Source of the DNA: Alistipes sp.
Lineage (GTDB): Bacteria; Bacteroidota; Bacteroidia; Bacteroidales; Rikenellaceae
Length of the DNA: 64,000 nucleotides
Reading direction: 5' to 3'
Assembly (NCBI GenBank): GCA_017555105.1
Contig: JAFZHB010000018.1
Coordinates: 104,715 to 168,714, forward strand
The stretch's first letter is position 1, and the number at the start of each line of letters is the position of its first letter. This document shows positions 51,155 to 62,000 of this stretch, in pieces. Below the pieces are notes generated by a model. The model had not been told where the DNA came from. It did not search any database and saw only the letters and a program-made list of their open reading frames with translations. A program made the translations under genes and the position numbers.

Positions 51155-53413
51155 TTACTCAACATCGATCAGCGGATCGCAGGTACCAGCAGCACCATTG
51201 TTGATGTAATCCTCCCAACCTACCGTCTGGGGCAGCGTCGGGTTCTTGTCCTGGTTACCCTTCGTCAGACCGAAGAAGTAGTAACGGGGCTGCCAGGTCA
51301 TCGTCAGCTGGTTGTTCGACGAGTCATAGCTGTCGCCCTTGCGGGTCTTACGAACCAGGTACTTGTCGTAGAACTCCTTCAACAGATCCTGCTGCTCGGC
51401 TACCGACTTAGCGTCGAGATCCATAGCATAAGCATCGCGAGCCTCACGACCGATCTCCTGAATGAGCTTATCGGGGTTCGAGCTGTCGCGGAGCTTAGGA
51501 TCAGCCTTATCGGCGTCAGCGGGCTTCCAGGTGCGGCCGCTCTCCTTGTCCGTGTAGTTGTACTCATCCTTCAGACGGAACTGCATATCCTCACGGCGCT
51601 GGCCTACGAGCGAACGGAAACCGAGCCACGTCAGCGTGTTACCACCCCAGCCGGTCAGCTGCTTAGCGCCGATCGAAGCGAAGTTAGCACCACCATCATA
51701 GAGCAACCAACGACGCATATCCTCCGAACGCTTACCCTCGTAAGCGAACTCGATCTGACGCTCGTAGAGGATAGCTGCCATACAAGCATTCTGGCTGCTA
51801 GCCAGGTTAGCCTGCAGACCGTAGTTGTTGTCAGCCGTGTAACCAGCACGAGCGCGGATACGCTCCAGCTGAGCTACAGCAACACCCATGTTATTCGTCA
51901 TACAAGCAGCCTCAGCATAGTTGAGCAGCACCTCTGCGTAGCGGATCTCGAAGGTCGAGGTCTGGTCGCAACGGAAACCGATCGACTTACCAGCCGTGTT
52001 GAAGATGTAGTTTACATTCTCCTTGCGGTCGTCGGTGAACTTACGGATGTACATACCCTTAGCCTGGTCGAGCAGGTTATCAGCACCCCAGTAGTCGCCC
52101 GACGAGGGATCGTCATACTTCTCGGGGTTGTTGTACCATACATAGTTCCAGAGGATGTACTTGTCGCCCTTGTAGGGGTTGCAGGTGTCACCCGTCGTCG
52201 TGTTGGGGTCACCCGAGAAATACCAGTATACACCCGGGAACGCGAACGTGCGGTAGAAACGCGGGTCGCGGTTCATGAAGGGATGCTCAGCGTCGTAAGC
52301 GATCGTCGAAGCCTCCAGCTCGCTGTAAGCGTCGTACGAAGCGGGGCGCTTACCATCGGCCATCGGGAAGAGGTCTACCATCATAGCCGAGGGAACCTTA
52401 CCGTTGTTACCAAGCGTGTTCGACGGACGAGCACCCTGGTGCCAGATGTTGTTACGCTGGTAGTCGGGGGTCAAGTCGGGGGTCTGCGTGTTGTAAACCG
52501 TTACATAGATACCCTCTACATTGTTACCCAGATCGAGGAAAGCCTGACGCCAACCTGCGCCGTTCAGGCCTGGATTGCCCTCGTAAGCGAGGCCGAAGCC
52601 GCTGGCGTTGATCGTCGGGAGAGCCGTCTCGGTCATGTAGGTGTAAGCATCCGACCAACGCTGCTCCTCGTTATCGCGGTTGAAGAGCGGGCTAGCCCAG
52701 AGGTTCATCACGCGAGCCTTGAGAGCCATGGCAGCAGCGGTCGTGATACGGCCGTAGTTGTCCGAACCCCAACGGCTCTGTACCGTGCGAGCGTAGAGCT
52801 TCTCAGCAGCGATATCCAGATCCGAGCAGATGAACTCGAAGCACTGACGAGCGGTCGAGCGCGGCGTGATCGAGCTAGCCACGGGATCCTGAACGGTCGT
52901 TACGATGGGTACACCACCGTAGTAACGCCACAGGTAGTAGTAGCACCATGCGCGGAGGAAGTATGCCTGACCAAGCAGCTCATCCTTCTCAGCCGTCTGG
53001 AGCTTACCATTCTCAATACCGATGATGGCATCGTTCACATTGCGGATACGCTGGTAAGCGTAGGTGAAGTAGTCGGGGCACTGGTCGGTACCCGAAACCG
53101 TGTTCAGGTTCTTCTGCGGGTTTACGAATACGCTGAAACCGCTATACTCCTCGGTTGCCTGCGAGTGCTCATCGGCATAACCCATGCTCGGGAACTGGTA
53201 GGTACGCGAAGCCTGGATGTTGGGGTTACAAGCCTGATACAAGTCGCTGATACGCGCATTTGCACCGCTGTAATAGTCATAAATCTCGGACGTGTAGTTG
53301 TCGTAGTTCTTCTTATCCTGCAAGAAGTCGTCGCTACACGAGGTTGCACCAACCACGGCGGTGAGCGCTACACCGAGAACAATCTTCGAAAATATGGTTC
53401 TTTTCATTGTCAA
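51155..53413 (-). CDS. SusD/RagB outer-membrane lipoprotein, long form
   Basis: A 752-residue surface glycan-binding lipoprotein working as lid on its SusC partner. The lipobox is in VVGATSC (C26), followed by SDDFLQ. SusD TPR elements occur in AYFLRAWCYYYLWRYYGGVP (about 150-170) and YAEVLLNYAEAA (about 515), ending in DPLIDVE. It is about 200 residues longer than a typical SusD; extra length lies in the middle and near the C terminus. It follows SusC by 8 bases. Ligand unknown. Confidence 0.92.
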   Translation of the reverse strand: MTMKRTIFSKIVLGVALTAVVGATSCSDDFLQDKKNYDNYTSEIYDYYSGANARISDLYQACNPNIQASRTYQFPSMGYADEHSQATEEYSGFSVFVNPQKNLNTVSGTDQCPDYFTYAYQRIRNVNDAIIGIENGKLQTAEKDELLGQAYFLRAWCYYYLWRYYGGVPIVTTVQDPVASSITPRSTARQCFEFICSDLDIAAEKLYARTVQSRWGSDNYGRITTAAAMALKARVMNLWASPLFNRDNEEQRWSDAYTYMTETALPTINASGFGLAYEGNPGLNGAGWRQAFLDLGNNVEGIYVTVYNTQTPDLTPDYQRNNIWHQGARPSNTLGNNGKVPSAMMVDLFPMADGKRPASYDAYSELEASTIAYDAEHPFMNRDPRFYRTFAFPGVYWYFSGDPNTTTGDTCNPYKGDKYILWNYVWYNNPEKYDDPSSGDYWGADNLLDQAKGMYIRKFTDDRKENVNYIFNTAGKSIGFRCDQTSTFEIRYAEVLLNYAEAACMTNNMGVAVAQLERIRARAGYTADNNYGLQANLASSQNACMAAILYERQIEFAYEGKRSEDMRRWLLYDGGANFASIGAKQLTGWGGNTLTWLGFRSLVGQRREDMQFRLKDEYNYTDKESGRTWKPADADKADPKLRDSSNPDKLIQEIGREARDAYAMDLDAKSVAEQQDLLKEFYDKYLVRKTRKGDSYDSSNNQLTMTWQPRYYFFGLTKGNQDKNPTLPQTVGWEDYINNGAAGTCDPLIDVE

Positions 53414-53421
53414 AATCGGTT

Positions 53422-56400
53422 TTAGAAGGTAACATTAAGACCAATCGTAAACTTACGCAGCGTCGGGTACGCGCCGTAGCCCATCATCGGATCGATGAAG
53501 TTGTCGGGGTACGGGTTGTAGAAGCTCAACAGGTTCTGGCCCGTTACATTCACGCGGCATACACCGATACCGAGCTTGCTCGTGATCGACTTAGGCAGCG
53601 CGTAAGCCAGCGTCAGGCGGTTCAGCGTTACACGCGTACCGCTTACACGCCAGAAGGTCGAAACCTTGCTGTTCACATCGTAACGCATGTTCGGGTAGTG
53701 AGCGTCGCGGTTCTCAGCAACTACGAGGTTACCCGAAGCGTCGTATACATCCTGATACGAGAACATGTTCTCAACATTCCAGAACGAAGGCATGTTGATG
53801 TACTCCAGGTTCTTCCAACCCGAGTTCGTACCATCGGTCGGCTTCAAAGCTGCGCTCGGAATGGTGCTGTAACCACCCCAGCTTGCACCGATCTGAGCCG
53901 TTACCGACAGACCCTTCCACTCAGCGTTGAGGTTGAGGGTTACGTGGTAGGGGTTCGAACGGTTCGACAGGCGTACCTTATCGTCGCTCTCGCTCACGAT
54001 ACCATCGGGACCCAGGTAGGTACCGTCGGTCTGCTGTGCGCTACGAACATCCTTGAAGATCAACATACCGGGACGAACCTGATCCTTCGTCATACCCATG
54101 TACGAGGTGATGTTGTACTTAGCGAAGTACTCCTCAATATCCTGGAACGAACGGAACATACCGATGTGCTGCATACCCCAGGTACCCTGATCCGTACGGT
54201 CGCCCTTCAGAGCTGCCATGTAGAGGTCAGCGGTCGGCCACTCCTTCTTCAGGATCTTGTTGTCCGAGTAACCCGTGTTCACACCAACGCGGTAGGTGAA
54301 GTCCTTACCGATCTTATCCTTCCAGGTCGTCGAGAACTCAATACCCCACGAATCCATCTCACCGTAGTTCTGCGATGCCGAGTTAGCACCTACCGTGCCC
54401 GGAACCGAGCCCGAGAAGGACATCAACATCTCGCGATCCCAGGTGTAGTAACCCTCGATCGTGAACGAGAGACGGTTGTTCAGCAGGTTCCAGTCGATAC
54501 CGAGGTTACCCTTGTACGACTTGTCCCACGTTACATTGCGGTTCACCGTGCTACCAGCCGAGATGTGGTTACCGGCTACACCGTTTACACCCAATACACC
54601 ACCCTTGTCGTTGGCGATCGAGTAGGTCTGCATCCACTGCCAAGCGGCGATGTTATCGCGACCCGTCAGACCGAACGATGCACGCACCTTCAAGAAGTCG
54701 ATCCACTTCACATTGTCAGCGAACCAGTTCTCCTTCGATACGATCCAACCAGCCGACAGCGACGGGAAGGTACCCCAGTAGTTCTCGGGAGCAAACTTCG
54801 TCGAAGCGTCCGAACGAACGAGGAGCTCCAAGAGATACTTGTTGTCATAAGCGTAGTTTACGCGGCCTACATACGACAGCGTACCCGACTCCGAACGACC
54901 CCAGCTCGACGAGGTGGTTGCATCACCCTTGATCTGCGAGTTGAGCGAGTTCGACTGACCCGTCGAGAACTCGTACGGGTTCACACCCTGAGCGTATACA
55001 TTCTCAGCCTCCGACTCAGTCTTCTCGATCGAGAAGAGGGCCGAAACCGAGTGCTTACCGAAGTCACGAGCGTAGTTAGCCGTGAAGTTGAGCTGGTAGT
55101 TATCCGAGCGGTTCATCGAGCGGCTGATGTAACCACCGTCCGTACCGTTCGAGATCTTACCACCGTGAGCCTGCTGGAAGTTACCACCCGAGAGGATCAC
55201 ATCGTTGTAGTATACATAGTCGTTGGTCGGCGTGTAGAGGTGCTGACCCGAACCGGTGCGCTCAGCGAGCTTGTAGAGGCTGAACTGCGTACCCATCTCG
55301 TTGCTCTTCGAGGTCGAGATGGCCTTCGAGTACGACAGACGGAGGTTCAAGCCCTTGAGGATCTTGCTCCAACCGAAGTTGTACTCCAATGCACCGTTAA
55401 TATACATGTTCTGCGACATGTTGCGCGAGTAGTCGCTCGACTGCTGCAGATAAGCGTAGTTGTAGCACTGCGTAGCATTCACCTCGTTGTTCGAGATACC
55501 GTAGGCAGCCATGTAGTTGCCGTTGATCTCCTCGGGAATGTACTGCGGGTGGGTGAGCAACATCATGTAGTCACGCTCCGACGAGGTGTTCTGAACCTTC
55601 ATCAGGGGGGCGTTCTTCTTACCATAGTTACCCGAAACCTGCAAGCTGGCCTTCAACGACTTGGTCACCTTCAGGTCAACACCTGCGCGGAAGTTCCAAC
55701 GATCGTAGTCGAGCTTACCAAGGTTACCATCCTGCGTGAAGTAGCTGATGTTAGCGAAGTAGCTAGCCTGCTCCGTAGCACCGCTCAGGTTTACGCTGTG
55801 CTGGTGCGTTACGGCTGCCTTCCAATACTTGTCGAGCAGATCGTAGTTCAGCTTCTTCATGGCTACCAACTCGTCAGCCTGGAAGAGGTCGGTCAGCGGG
55901 TTGAGGTCAACATCCGTGGGATCAGCAGCGCGAACTGCGTTCCACAACTGACCGTACTGCTTCGTCGACAGCATCTTCGGCGTCGAAACAGCGTCGGTGA
56001 TACCTACCGTACCCGAGTACGAAATCTTCGGAGCACCGAGCTTACCCTTCTTCGTCGTAACGAGGATAACACCACCTGCTGCACGCGAACCGTACACAGC
56101 AGCCGAAGCGTCCTTCAGCACCGAGATCGACTCTACCGAAGCCATATCGAGGTTGTTGAAAGCCTCTGCATCGAGGATGAAACCGTCGATTACATACAAG
56201 GGAGGCTGCGAAGCCGAGATCGACTCGTTGTTGTTACGAATGTAGATCGTAGCGGCCGAACCCGGACGGGTCTCGCCACCCGACACCGATACACCCGGCA
56301 TCATACCCGAGAGGGCGTTCGACAGGTTACCCGTCGAGATGTCCTGGATGTCCTCCATCGGAACGGCTGCCACCGAACCGGTCAGGTGCGCCTTCTTCTG

Positions 56401-56733
56401 CGTACCGTAACCTACGACAACGACCTCCTCAATGTTCTGCTTATCCTCCTTGAGGACGATGTTCGTCTTACCCATGTTGTCCACCGTCTCGGTGATGTAG
56501 CCGATGTAGGAGATCTCCAACGCGCCACCCTTCGGAACGGGGATCGAGAACTTACCGTCAACGCCGGTGGTCGTACCGGTCGTCGTGCCCTTAACCATCA
56601 CGGTCGCACCGATCACGGGCTGGCCGCTCTCATCGACAACCGTTCCCTGAACGGCGGTCTGTGCCATCACCGACAACGACATGCAGAGTGCTGCCAGCGT
56701 CAGGCAAAAGCTGTATATGAAATTTTTCTTCAT
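53422..56733 (-). CDS. SusC/RagA TonB-linked outer-membrane transporter
   Basis: An 1103-residue TonB-dependent importer of the SusC class. Signal peptide, then a carboxypeptidase-like domain (VQGTVVDESGQPVIGATV near 28), the TonB-box and plug start (VVVGYGTQKKAHLTGSVA near 116), SVLKDASAAVYGSRAAGGVI near 205 and a large beta-barrel ending in an aromatic residue (IGLNVTF). It forms a gated pair with the SusD protein after it. A DUF4957-like lipoprotein precedes it by 28 bases. Substrate unknown. Confidence 0.95.
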   Translation of the reverse strand: MKKNFIYSFCLTLAALCMSLSVMAQTAVQGTVVDESGQPVIGATVMVKGTTTGTTTGVDGKFSIPVPKGGALEISYIGYITETVDNMGKTNIVLKEDKQNIEEVVVVGYGTQKKAHLTGSVAAVPMEDIQDISTGNLSNALSGMMPGVSVSGGETRPGSAATIYIRNNNESISASQPPLYVIDGFILDAEAFNNLDMASVESISVLKDASAAVYGSRAAGGVILVTTKKGKLGAPKISYSGTVGITDAVSTPKMLSTKQYGQLWNAVRAADPTDVDLNPLTDLFQADELVAMKKLNYDLLDKYWKAAVTHQHSVNLSGATEQASYFANISYFTQDGNLGKLDYDRWNFRAGVDLKVTKSLKASLQVSGNYGKKNAPLMKVQNTSSERDYMMLLTHPQYIPEEINGNYMAAYGISNNEVNATQCYNYAYLQQSSDYSRNMSQNMYINGALEYNFGWSKILKGLNLRLSYSKAISTSKSNEMGTQFSLYKLAERTGSGQHLYTPTNDYVYYNDVILSGGNFQQAHGGKISNGTDGGYISRSMNRSDNYQLNFTANYARDFGKHSVSALFSIEKTESEAENVYAQGVNPYEFSTGQSNSLNSQIKGDATTSSSWGRSESGTLSYVGRVNYAYDNKYLLELLVRSDASTKFAPENYWGTFPSLSAGWIVSKENWFADNVKWIDFLKVRASFGLTGRDNIAAWQWMQTYSIANDKGGVLGVNGVAGNHISAGSTVNRNVTWDKSYKGNLGIDWNLLNNRLSFTIEGYYTWDREMLMSFSGSVPGTVGANSASQNYGEMDSWGIEFSTTWKDKIGKDFTYRVGVNTGYSDNKILKKEWPTADLYMAALKGDRTDQGTWGMQHIGMFRSFQDIEEYFAKYNITSYMGMTKDQVRPGMLIFKDVRSAQQTDGTYLGPDGIVSESDDKVRLSNRSNPYHVTLNLNAEWKGLSVTAQIGASWGGYSTIPSAALKPTDGTNSGWKNLEYINMPSFWNVENMFSYQDVYDASGNLVVAENRDAHYPNMRYDVNSKVSTFWRVSGTRVTLNRLTLAYALPKSITSKLGIGVCRVNVTGQNLLSFYNPYPDNFIDPMMGYGAYPTLRKFTIGLNVTF

Positions 56734-56761
56734 ATCGTTTCAACTTGTTAGAAATGAATGA

Positions 56762-58327
56762 TTATAACCAGCGCGGGTCACCAACCGTCGGAGCGAGCTC
56801 GCCACCGATCGCCTTGAAGTTAACACCACCGTCCTCCTTGTCGAGGTCGAGAATTGCGTCAACAAAACCGTCGCCTGCCGACATCATAGCAGCATCAAAG
56901 GTGAAGCTCTCCTCCTTACCGCAACGCGTCTTATCGGTGTTATCCAGCGAGGTGTTCACACCAACCAGTGCGTTCGTGGTCTTCGCATCGCTGTTCACAC
57001 GACCATCGCTCTGCATAAACTTCTGCAGACGGAAGCAGTCGTAGATTACATTACCCTTGAAGATGATCGGATAGGTATCCTTGTTCGGCGTGTTGTTAGC
57101 GAACTCCTTACCGGTCATCACCTGAATAATCGTGTTGTTCTCGAGCGTAGCCGAACCCTGAGCGTTCTCAAAGCACTTCGCCAGGTCGTTGTTCTGGAAG
57201 CGGATGAAACGGTTCTTCGAGTTCTTCTTAACATTCCAGATGGTCGAGTTCTTCACCGTGACGTGACGGATAGAACCGCGCCACGTCTGCTTGCCGAGGT
57301 ACCAGCAACCGCTGTTGTACTGACCGATGAAGGCAACATCACCGTACTTCGTACCATCGTTCGTCATCTGTACAACCGAGTTCAACAGGCGAATATCCGT
57401 TACACCCCAAGCATCCTCCTTACTTGCGTGGAACCAAGCATAGGGAACCTGACGGAAACGGCAGTTCTCAACAATGATCGGATCCGTGAACACATAAGCG
57501 TTGCCACCGGGGCCTGCCAGCTCAGCGGTCGGGTTGTCCGAGCACATGATGATACCGATCGAAGTCGTAGCCTCGCAATCGAAGTCGATGTTCTTGATCT
57601 GCAGACCCGACGAGGTCTTGATCACACCATCCGTATCGAGCGTTACGCGAGCGCGTACCGACGAGATGTTGTAAACATTGTTCTCAGCGTCGTACTCTGC
57701 GGGGTAGATCTGCGTATTGTGGCGCTTGAAATCAAGCGAGCCCGAGAGGGTGTAGCGTGCACCCGGCTCCAATACATAGATAGCGCGGCTCGTCGGGTTC
57801 TCCTGGTCGATCTTGATAGCCTCATAGAGGTCAGCACCTGCCGGGATCGGGGTCGGAACCGTGTAGTAGAGGTACTTAGCGGGCTCACCAACGGGCGACT
57901 CGGTGTTGTTGAGTTTCTCGTTGCCCATAGCCTGTACCACTACGCCATACTGGTAGCCGTACTCGCAAGGGAAGGTCACCGAGCAAGCGTCGAGCTCAAC
58001 GACCGTCTTGTCACCATCGAGGGGAACAGCAACGGGGTCGATCTCGACCAGCGAACCATTCTCCATCACAGCCACCTTGTCAACATTGACACGGTAGCCA
58101 CCAGCGCCCATTACCACGGGCCACTCCACCTTGATAGCCTCGCTACCGTCGGCAGCAAGCACCAAAGCAAAGCTCTCACTGGTCAGCACGGGAGCCTCCA
58201 ACTGCTGGTTGGAAACACCATTGGTGAAGCGCTCGTCGCTGTCGAAGCCCTGAGCGCAACCGCCCAGCAGCATCGAGAAGGCAACGATACCTCCCATAAG
58301 CCTCATTTTCAAAGTCATCTTTTTCAT
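56762..58327 (-). CDS. Beta-helix lipoprotein, DUF4957/DUF5123-like
   Basis: A 521-residue lipoprotein (lipobox LLGGC, C24) and first gene of the operon. After a fibronectin-like region (LEAPVLTSESFALVL to about 150), the main part has the repeated short strands and N/G turns of a right-handed parallel beta-helix (IKNIDFDCEATTSIGIIM, VENCRFRQVPYAWF, VKNSTIWNV, LENNTIIQV). From memory this matches DUF4957/DUF5123 proteins of Bacteroidota sugar loci. It could be a surface glycan-binding protein or a polysaccharide lyase-like enzyme; no lyase catalytic residues are evident. Confidence 0.75.
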   Translation of the reverse strand: MKKMTLKMRLMGGIVAFSMLLGGCAQGFDSDERFTNGVSNQQLEAPVLTSESFALVLAADGSEAIKVEWPVVMGAGGYRVNVDKVAVMENGSLVEIDPVAVPLDGDKTVVELDACSVTFPCEYGYQYGVVVQAMGNEKLNNTESPVGEPAKYLYYTVPTPIPAGADLYEAIKIDQENPTSRAIYVLEPGARYTLSGSLDFKRHNTQIYPAEYDAENNVYNISSVRARVTLDTDGVIKTSSGLQIKNIDFDCEATTSIGIIMCSDNPTAELAGPGGNAYVFTDPIIVENCRFRQVPYAWFHASKEDAWGVTDIRLLNSVVQMTNDGTKYGDVAFIGQYNSGCWYLGKQTWRGSIRHVTVKNSTIWNVKKNSKNRFIRFQNNDLAKCFENAQGSATLENNTIIQVMTGKEFANNTPNKDTYPIIFKGNVIYDCFRLQKFMQSDGRVNSDAKTTNALVGVNTSLDNTDKTRCGKEESFTFDAAMMSAGDGFVDAILDLDKEDGGVNFKAIGGELAPTVGDPRWL

Positions 58328-58629
58328 AGGCTGATAATTAAGATTGTTTGGTTAATAAAAAATGTGAATTGTGTTTATGTTTTTTCTTCCTATTTGTAGT
58401 CTGACACCCCTTCGGAGCGCCATTTTATTGTTTTCTCGGCCCAATTTAGGGAGTTTTTCAACTCTTTCCGCCCCTGCAGGATATGCTCCCGCGGGTGAGC
58501 ATGATCGTTTTGTTCTATTTGTTAGTTTTGTTCTTTTGCACACAAAATAGCGGATAACAATCTGCACCTCAATCACTTAACCCGCTTATAGGCTGATTTT
58601 GAGGTACATTTCGCCGCCAATTATCTACA

Positions 58630-58658
58630 CAAAGATATAAAAACAATCCGCTTACAAA
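58630..58658 (-). promoter_or_regulatory. Promoter of the - strand SusC/D operon
   Basis: On the - strand TTTG (58655-58658), 17-base spacer, TATCTTTG (58630-58637). This leaves a leader of about 300 nt to the ATG at 58327, including a hairpin ATGCTC / GAGCAT near 58484-58503; no gene in it. Confidence 0.6.
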
Positions 58659-58897
58659 AAAATTTTTTTAAGGTTTTTAGTTGCAGTTTGTTACATAAAT
58701 TTCATTTTGAACATTTTTGACATTTGTTATTAAAATTTTTTATTAAATAGAATCCGCCGAAGTGCTCCTGCTAACGCACCGAAAAACAGCGATTTGCTTC
58801 CCACGCAGCGCTGCAGAGGCGATTTGAGCAGCTGTCTCAGCCCCAGAAGCCCGCGAGGCTCTTTTTAATAATTTGCCAGAATTTTTTTCTTCATTTT
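58659..58897. other. Intergenic region between divergent SusC/D operons
   Basis: No gene or recognised regulator. The left part (58659-58745) is A/T tracts; 58750-58862 is GC-richer with short inverted repeats (GCAGCGCTGC near 58805). With both promoters on either side it may hold binding sites for a distant regulator. Confidence 0.4.
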
Positions 58898-58928
58898 TTT
58901 GCCGGTTCGCATAATTATAGTATTTTTG
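58898..58928 (+). promoter_or_regulatory. Promoter of the + strand SusC/D operon
   Basis: TTTG (58898-58901), 19-base spacer, TATTTTTG (58921-58928). The leader of about 140 nt to the ATG is A/G-rich and contains CCACCTCCAAG and CCACCTCTTCG near-repeats. Confidence 0.7.
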
Positions 58929-59076
58929 TGTAGTTTTAGGCTCGGAAGTCCACCTCCAAGAAGGAAAAATCCACCTCTTCGAGGGGCGAAAAAAAGAGGA
59001 CAAACCAACCCTGAAGGGCTCAAATAAGCGCAAGAAAAAAACAAACTTTATAAACCAATTGTCTAACTTAAAACTG

Positions 59077-62000
59077 ATGAACATGAAGAAAAGTTCAACA
59101 ACAGTGTTCGCAGGCGTAGCACGCAAGCTATCGTTGATGGTATGCATGCTGTGCATGGCTGCGTTCGCCTACGCGCAGCAGCGCGTAACGGGTACTGTAA
59201 CGGACGCCGCAGGGCAGCCCGTAATCGGTGCCAGTGTGATTGTCGCAGGGACCATGTCGGGTACGACGACCGACGTGAATGGCCAGTACTCGATCGATGT
59301 ACCGGCTAAGGGTTCGCTGGAGATTTCGTATGTCGGCCTCAAGACGCAGGTTGTGGCTGTTGCCGGCAAGTCGAATGTAGATGTGCAGATGGCTGAGGAC
59401 GCCGCTCTGCTCGACGATGTAGTCGTTATCGGTTACGGTACGGTGAAGAAGCGTGACCTGACCGGTTCGGTTGCTTCGATCAAATCGGACAAGATCGCGC
59501 AGGCTCCCACCTCGAGCGTAGTTAGCTCGCTGCAGGGTCGCATCGCAGGTCTCGATGTAAACGGTTCGGAGATGCGTATCCGCGGTAACCGTTCGATCAA
59601 CGGTTCGAACGACCCGCTGGTGATCATCGACGGTGTACAGGGTGGTTCGATCAGCGATATCAACCCCGCCGACATCGAGTCGATCGATGTACTGAAGGAT
59701 GCCTCGTCGACCGCTATCTACGGTTCGCAGGGTGCCAACGGTGTTATCATCATCACCACCAAGTCGGCTAAGGCCGGTGAGGTTTCGGTAACCTACGACG
59801 GTTATGTAACGCTGGGCTTCCGCAACCAGCACCCCGAGTACCGTTCGGGTAACAACTACTACCAGGCTCGCAAGCTCGCAGCTGTAAACGCAGGTCTGTG
59901 GAACAGCTCGGCTGACGATGAGGCTCTCTTCGGCACGCCCGAGGCTTATGCAGCTTTCAAGGCCGGTCAGTGGACGAACTATGAGGATCTCCTGCAGAAG
60001 GATGTAACCATCAGCCAGCGCCACACGGTGTCGGTATCGGGTGGTACGGAGAAGACGCGCGCTCGTTTCTCGCTGGGCTACGCCGGTGATGGCAGCAAGT
60101 GGGAGGACAGCAAGGGTACGCAGCGTTTCAACATGCGCGCCAACATCGACCACAAGTTCTATGATTGGATCAACGCAGGTGTTAACTTCCAGCTGACGCA
60201 CAACCGCTCGGAGGCCAGCCCCTATCAGGCTGCTTCGACGACGGGTGTAGAGCTTGGTAAGCCCTACGACAAGGATGGCAACATCGTAACCTATCCTTTG
60301 AGCCAGTCGGACTATGTTAACCCGCTGATCGACAACGCTCAGGGTGCTCTCTACAGCGCTCAGTCGTACAGCACGAACGCCGTGGCTAACGCCTATGTAG
60401 ATCTGAAGCCCATCAAGGGTCTGACGATCCGTTCGCAGCTCAACTCGCACCTGACGAACGCTTCGAGCGGTAGCTACAAGGATCAGGGTCACTCGACCGA
60501 GCTGAACTCGACGAAGACCACGACCGCTTCGGAGAAGAAGGCGAACGGTGTATATGTAGAGTGGAACAACATCGTGACCTACAACTTCACGATCGCTGAC
60601 GACCACAACTTCGGTATCACGGCGCTGACGGCTTGGAACAAGTCGATGCGCGACGAGCTCGAGGGTACGGACTACAACCAGCTCGTATCGAGCAACCTGT
60701 GGTGGAACCTCGGTAGCGGTGATCAGGATCAGCGTGGTTTGGGTTCGGCTTATGTTCAGACGCAGAACTTCTCGTACGCAGGTCGTATCAACTACAACTA
60801 CAAGGGTCGCTACCTCTTCACCGCTTCGGTACGCCGCGACGGTGCATCGGTACTGGCTAAGGGTCACAAGTGGGCTACCTTCCCCTCGGCTGCTGTTGCA
60901 TGGCGCATCTCGGATGAGGGCTGGATGGAGAACACGAAGAACTGGCTCGATGACCTGAAGCTCCGCGCAACCTATGGTGTGACGGGTAACTCGGGTATCG
61001 CTGCTTACGGTACGCAGAGTGGTGTAACCGCTGCTAACTGGCAGTCGGCATTCCAGGATGAGGCCGTTAACCGCTACATCTTCAACAACATCCTCGGTAA
61101 TGTGGATACGAAGTGGGAGATGTCGGCTACGATGGACTTCGGTATCGACGCTACGCTCTTCAACGGTCGTGTAAACCTCGTTGCTGACTACTATGTAACG
61201 AACACGAGCGACCTGTTGCTGCTCCGCTCGCTGCCCACCTCGTCGGGTAACGACGGTAACTTCTCGCTCTACCAGAACATCGGTGAGACGCAGAATAAGG
61301 GTTTCGAGTTCACGCTGAACACGCGTAACATCGTGAAGAAGGATTTCGAGTGGACCTCGACGCTGACCTTCTCGACCAACAAGGAGAAGATCGTTGACCT
61401 GATCGAGGGTCAGGACATCCAGCTCGGCAACTCGAAGGAGACGCAGACCTTGATGATCGGTCGCCCGATCCACTCGATCCAGGCTTACAAGTACCAGGGT
61501 ATCTGGAAGACGAGCGAGGCTGCAGAGGCTGCTAAGTACTTCGCCGACGCTGCTAAGACGATCCCCTTCAAGCCGGGTGACATCAAGGTAGCCGACATCG
61601 ACGGTAACTCCATCATCGAGGACGGTAAGGACTTCACCTACCTGGGTTCGACCTCGCCGAAGTGGTTTGCCGGTTTCAACAACGACTTCCGTTACAAGAA
61701 CTTCGACCTGAATGTATATATGTATGTACGCTGGGGTCACTGGGGCGACTCGCCGATGGCAGCTTACAACCCCTCGACCGGTGGTGCTTACACGAACATG
61801 AACTACTGGGTTGCCAAGACCAACGAGGGTGGTCGCCTGCCCGCGCTGATGCAGAACAAGAAGTTCTACGAGTACTATGGCTACCAGGGTCTGAACTACT
61901 GCGATCAGTCGTTCTTCAAGATCAAGCGTATCACGCTGGGTTACACCCTGCCGCAGAGCATCTCGAAGAAGGCTCACATCTCGAAGCTGCGCGCTTACGC

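Noticed and set aside
53407-56751. Long open frame on the + strand across the first SusC gene
   Set aside because: It is antisense to a clear SusC, has biased R/V-rich composition and no domain. A by-product of codon usage.
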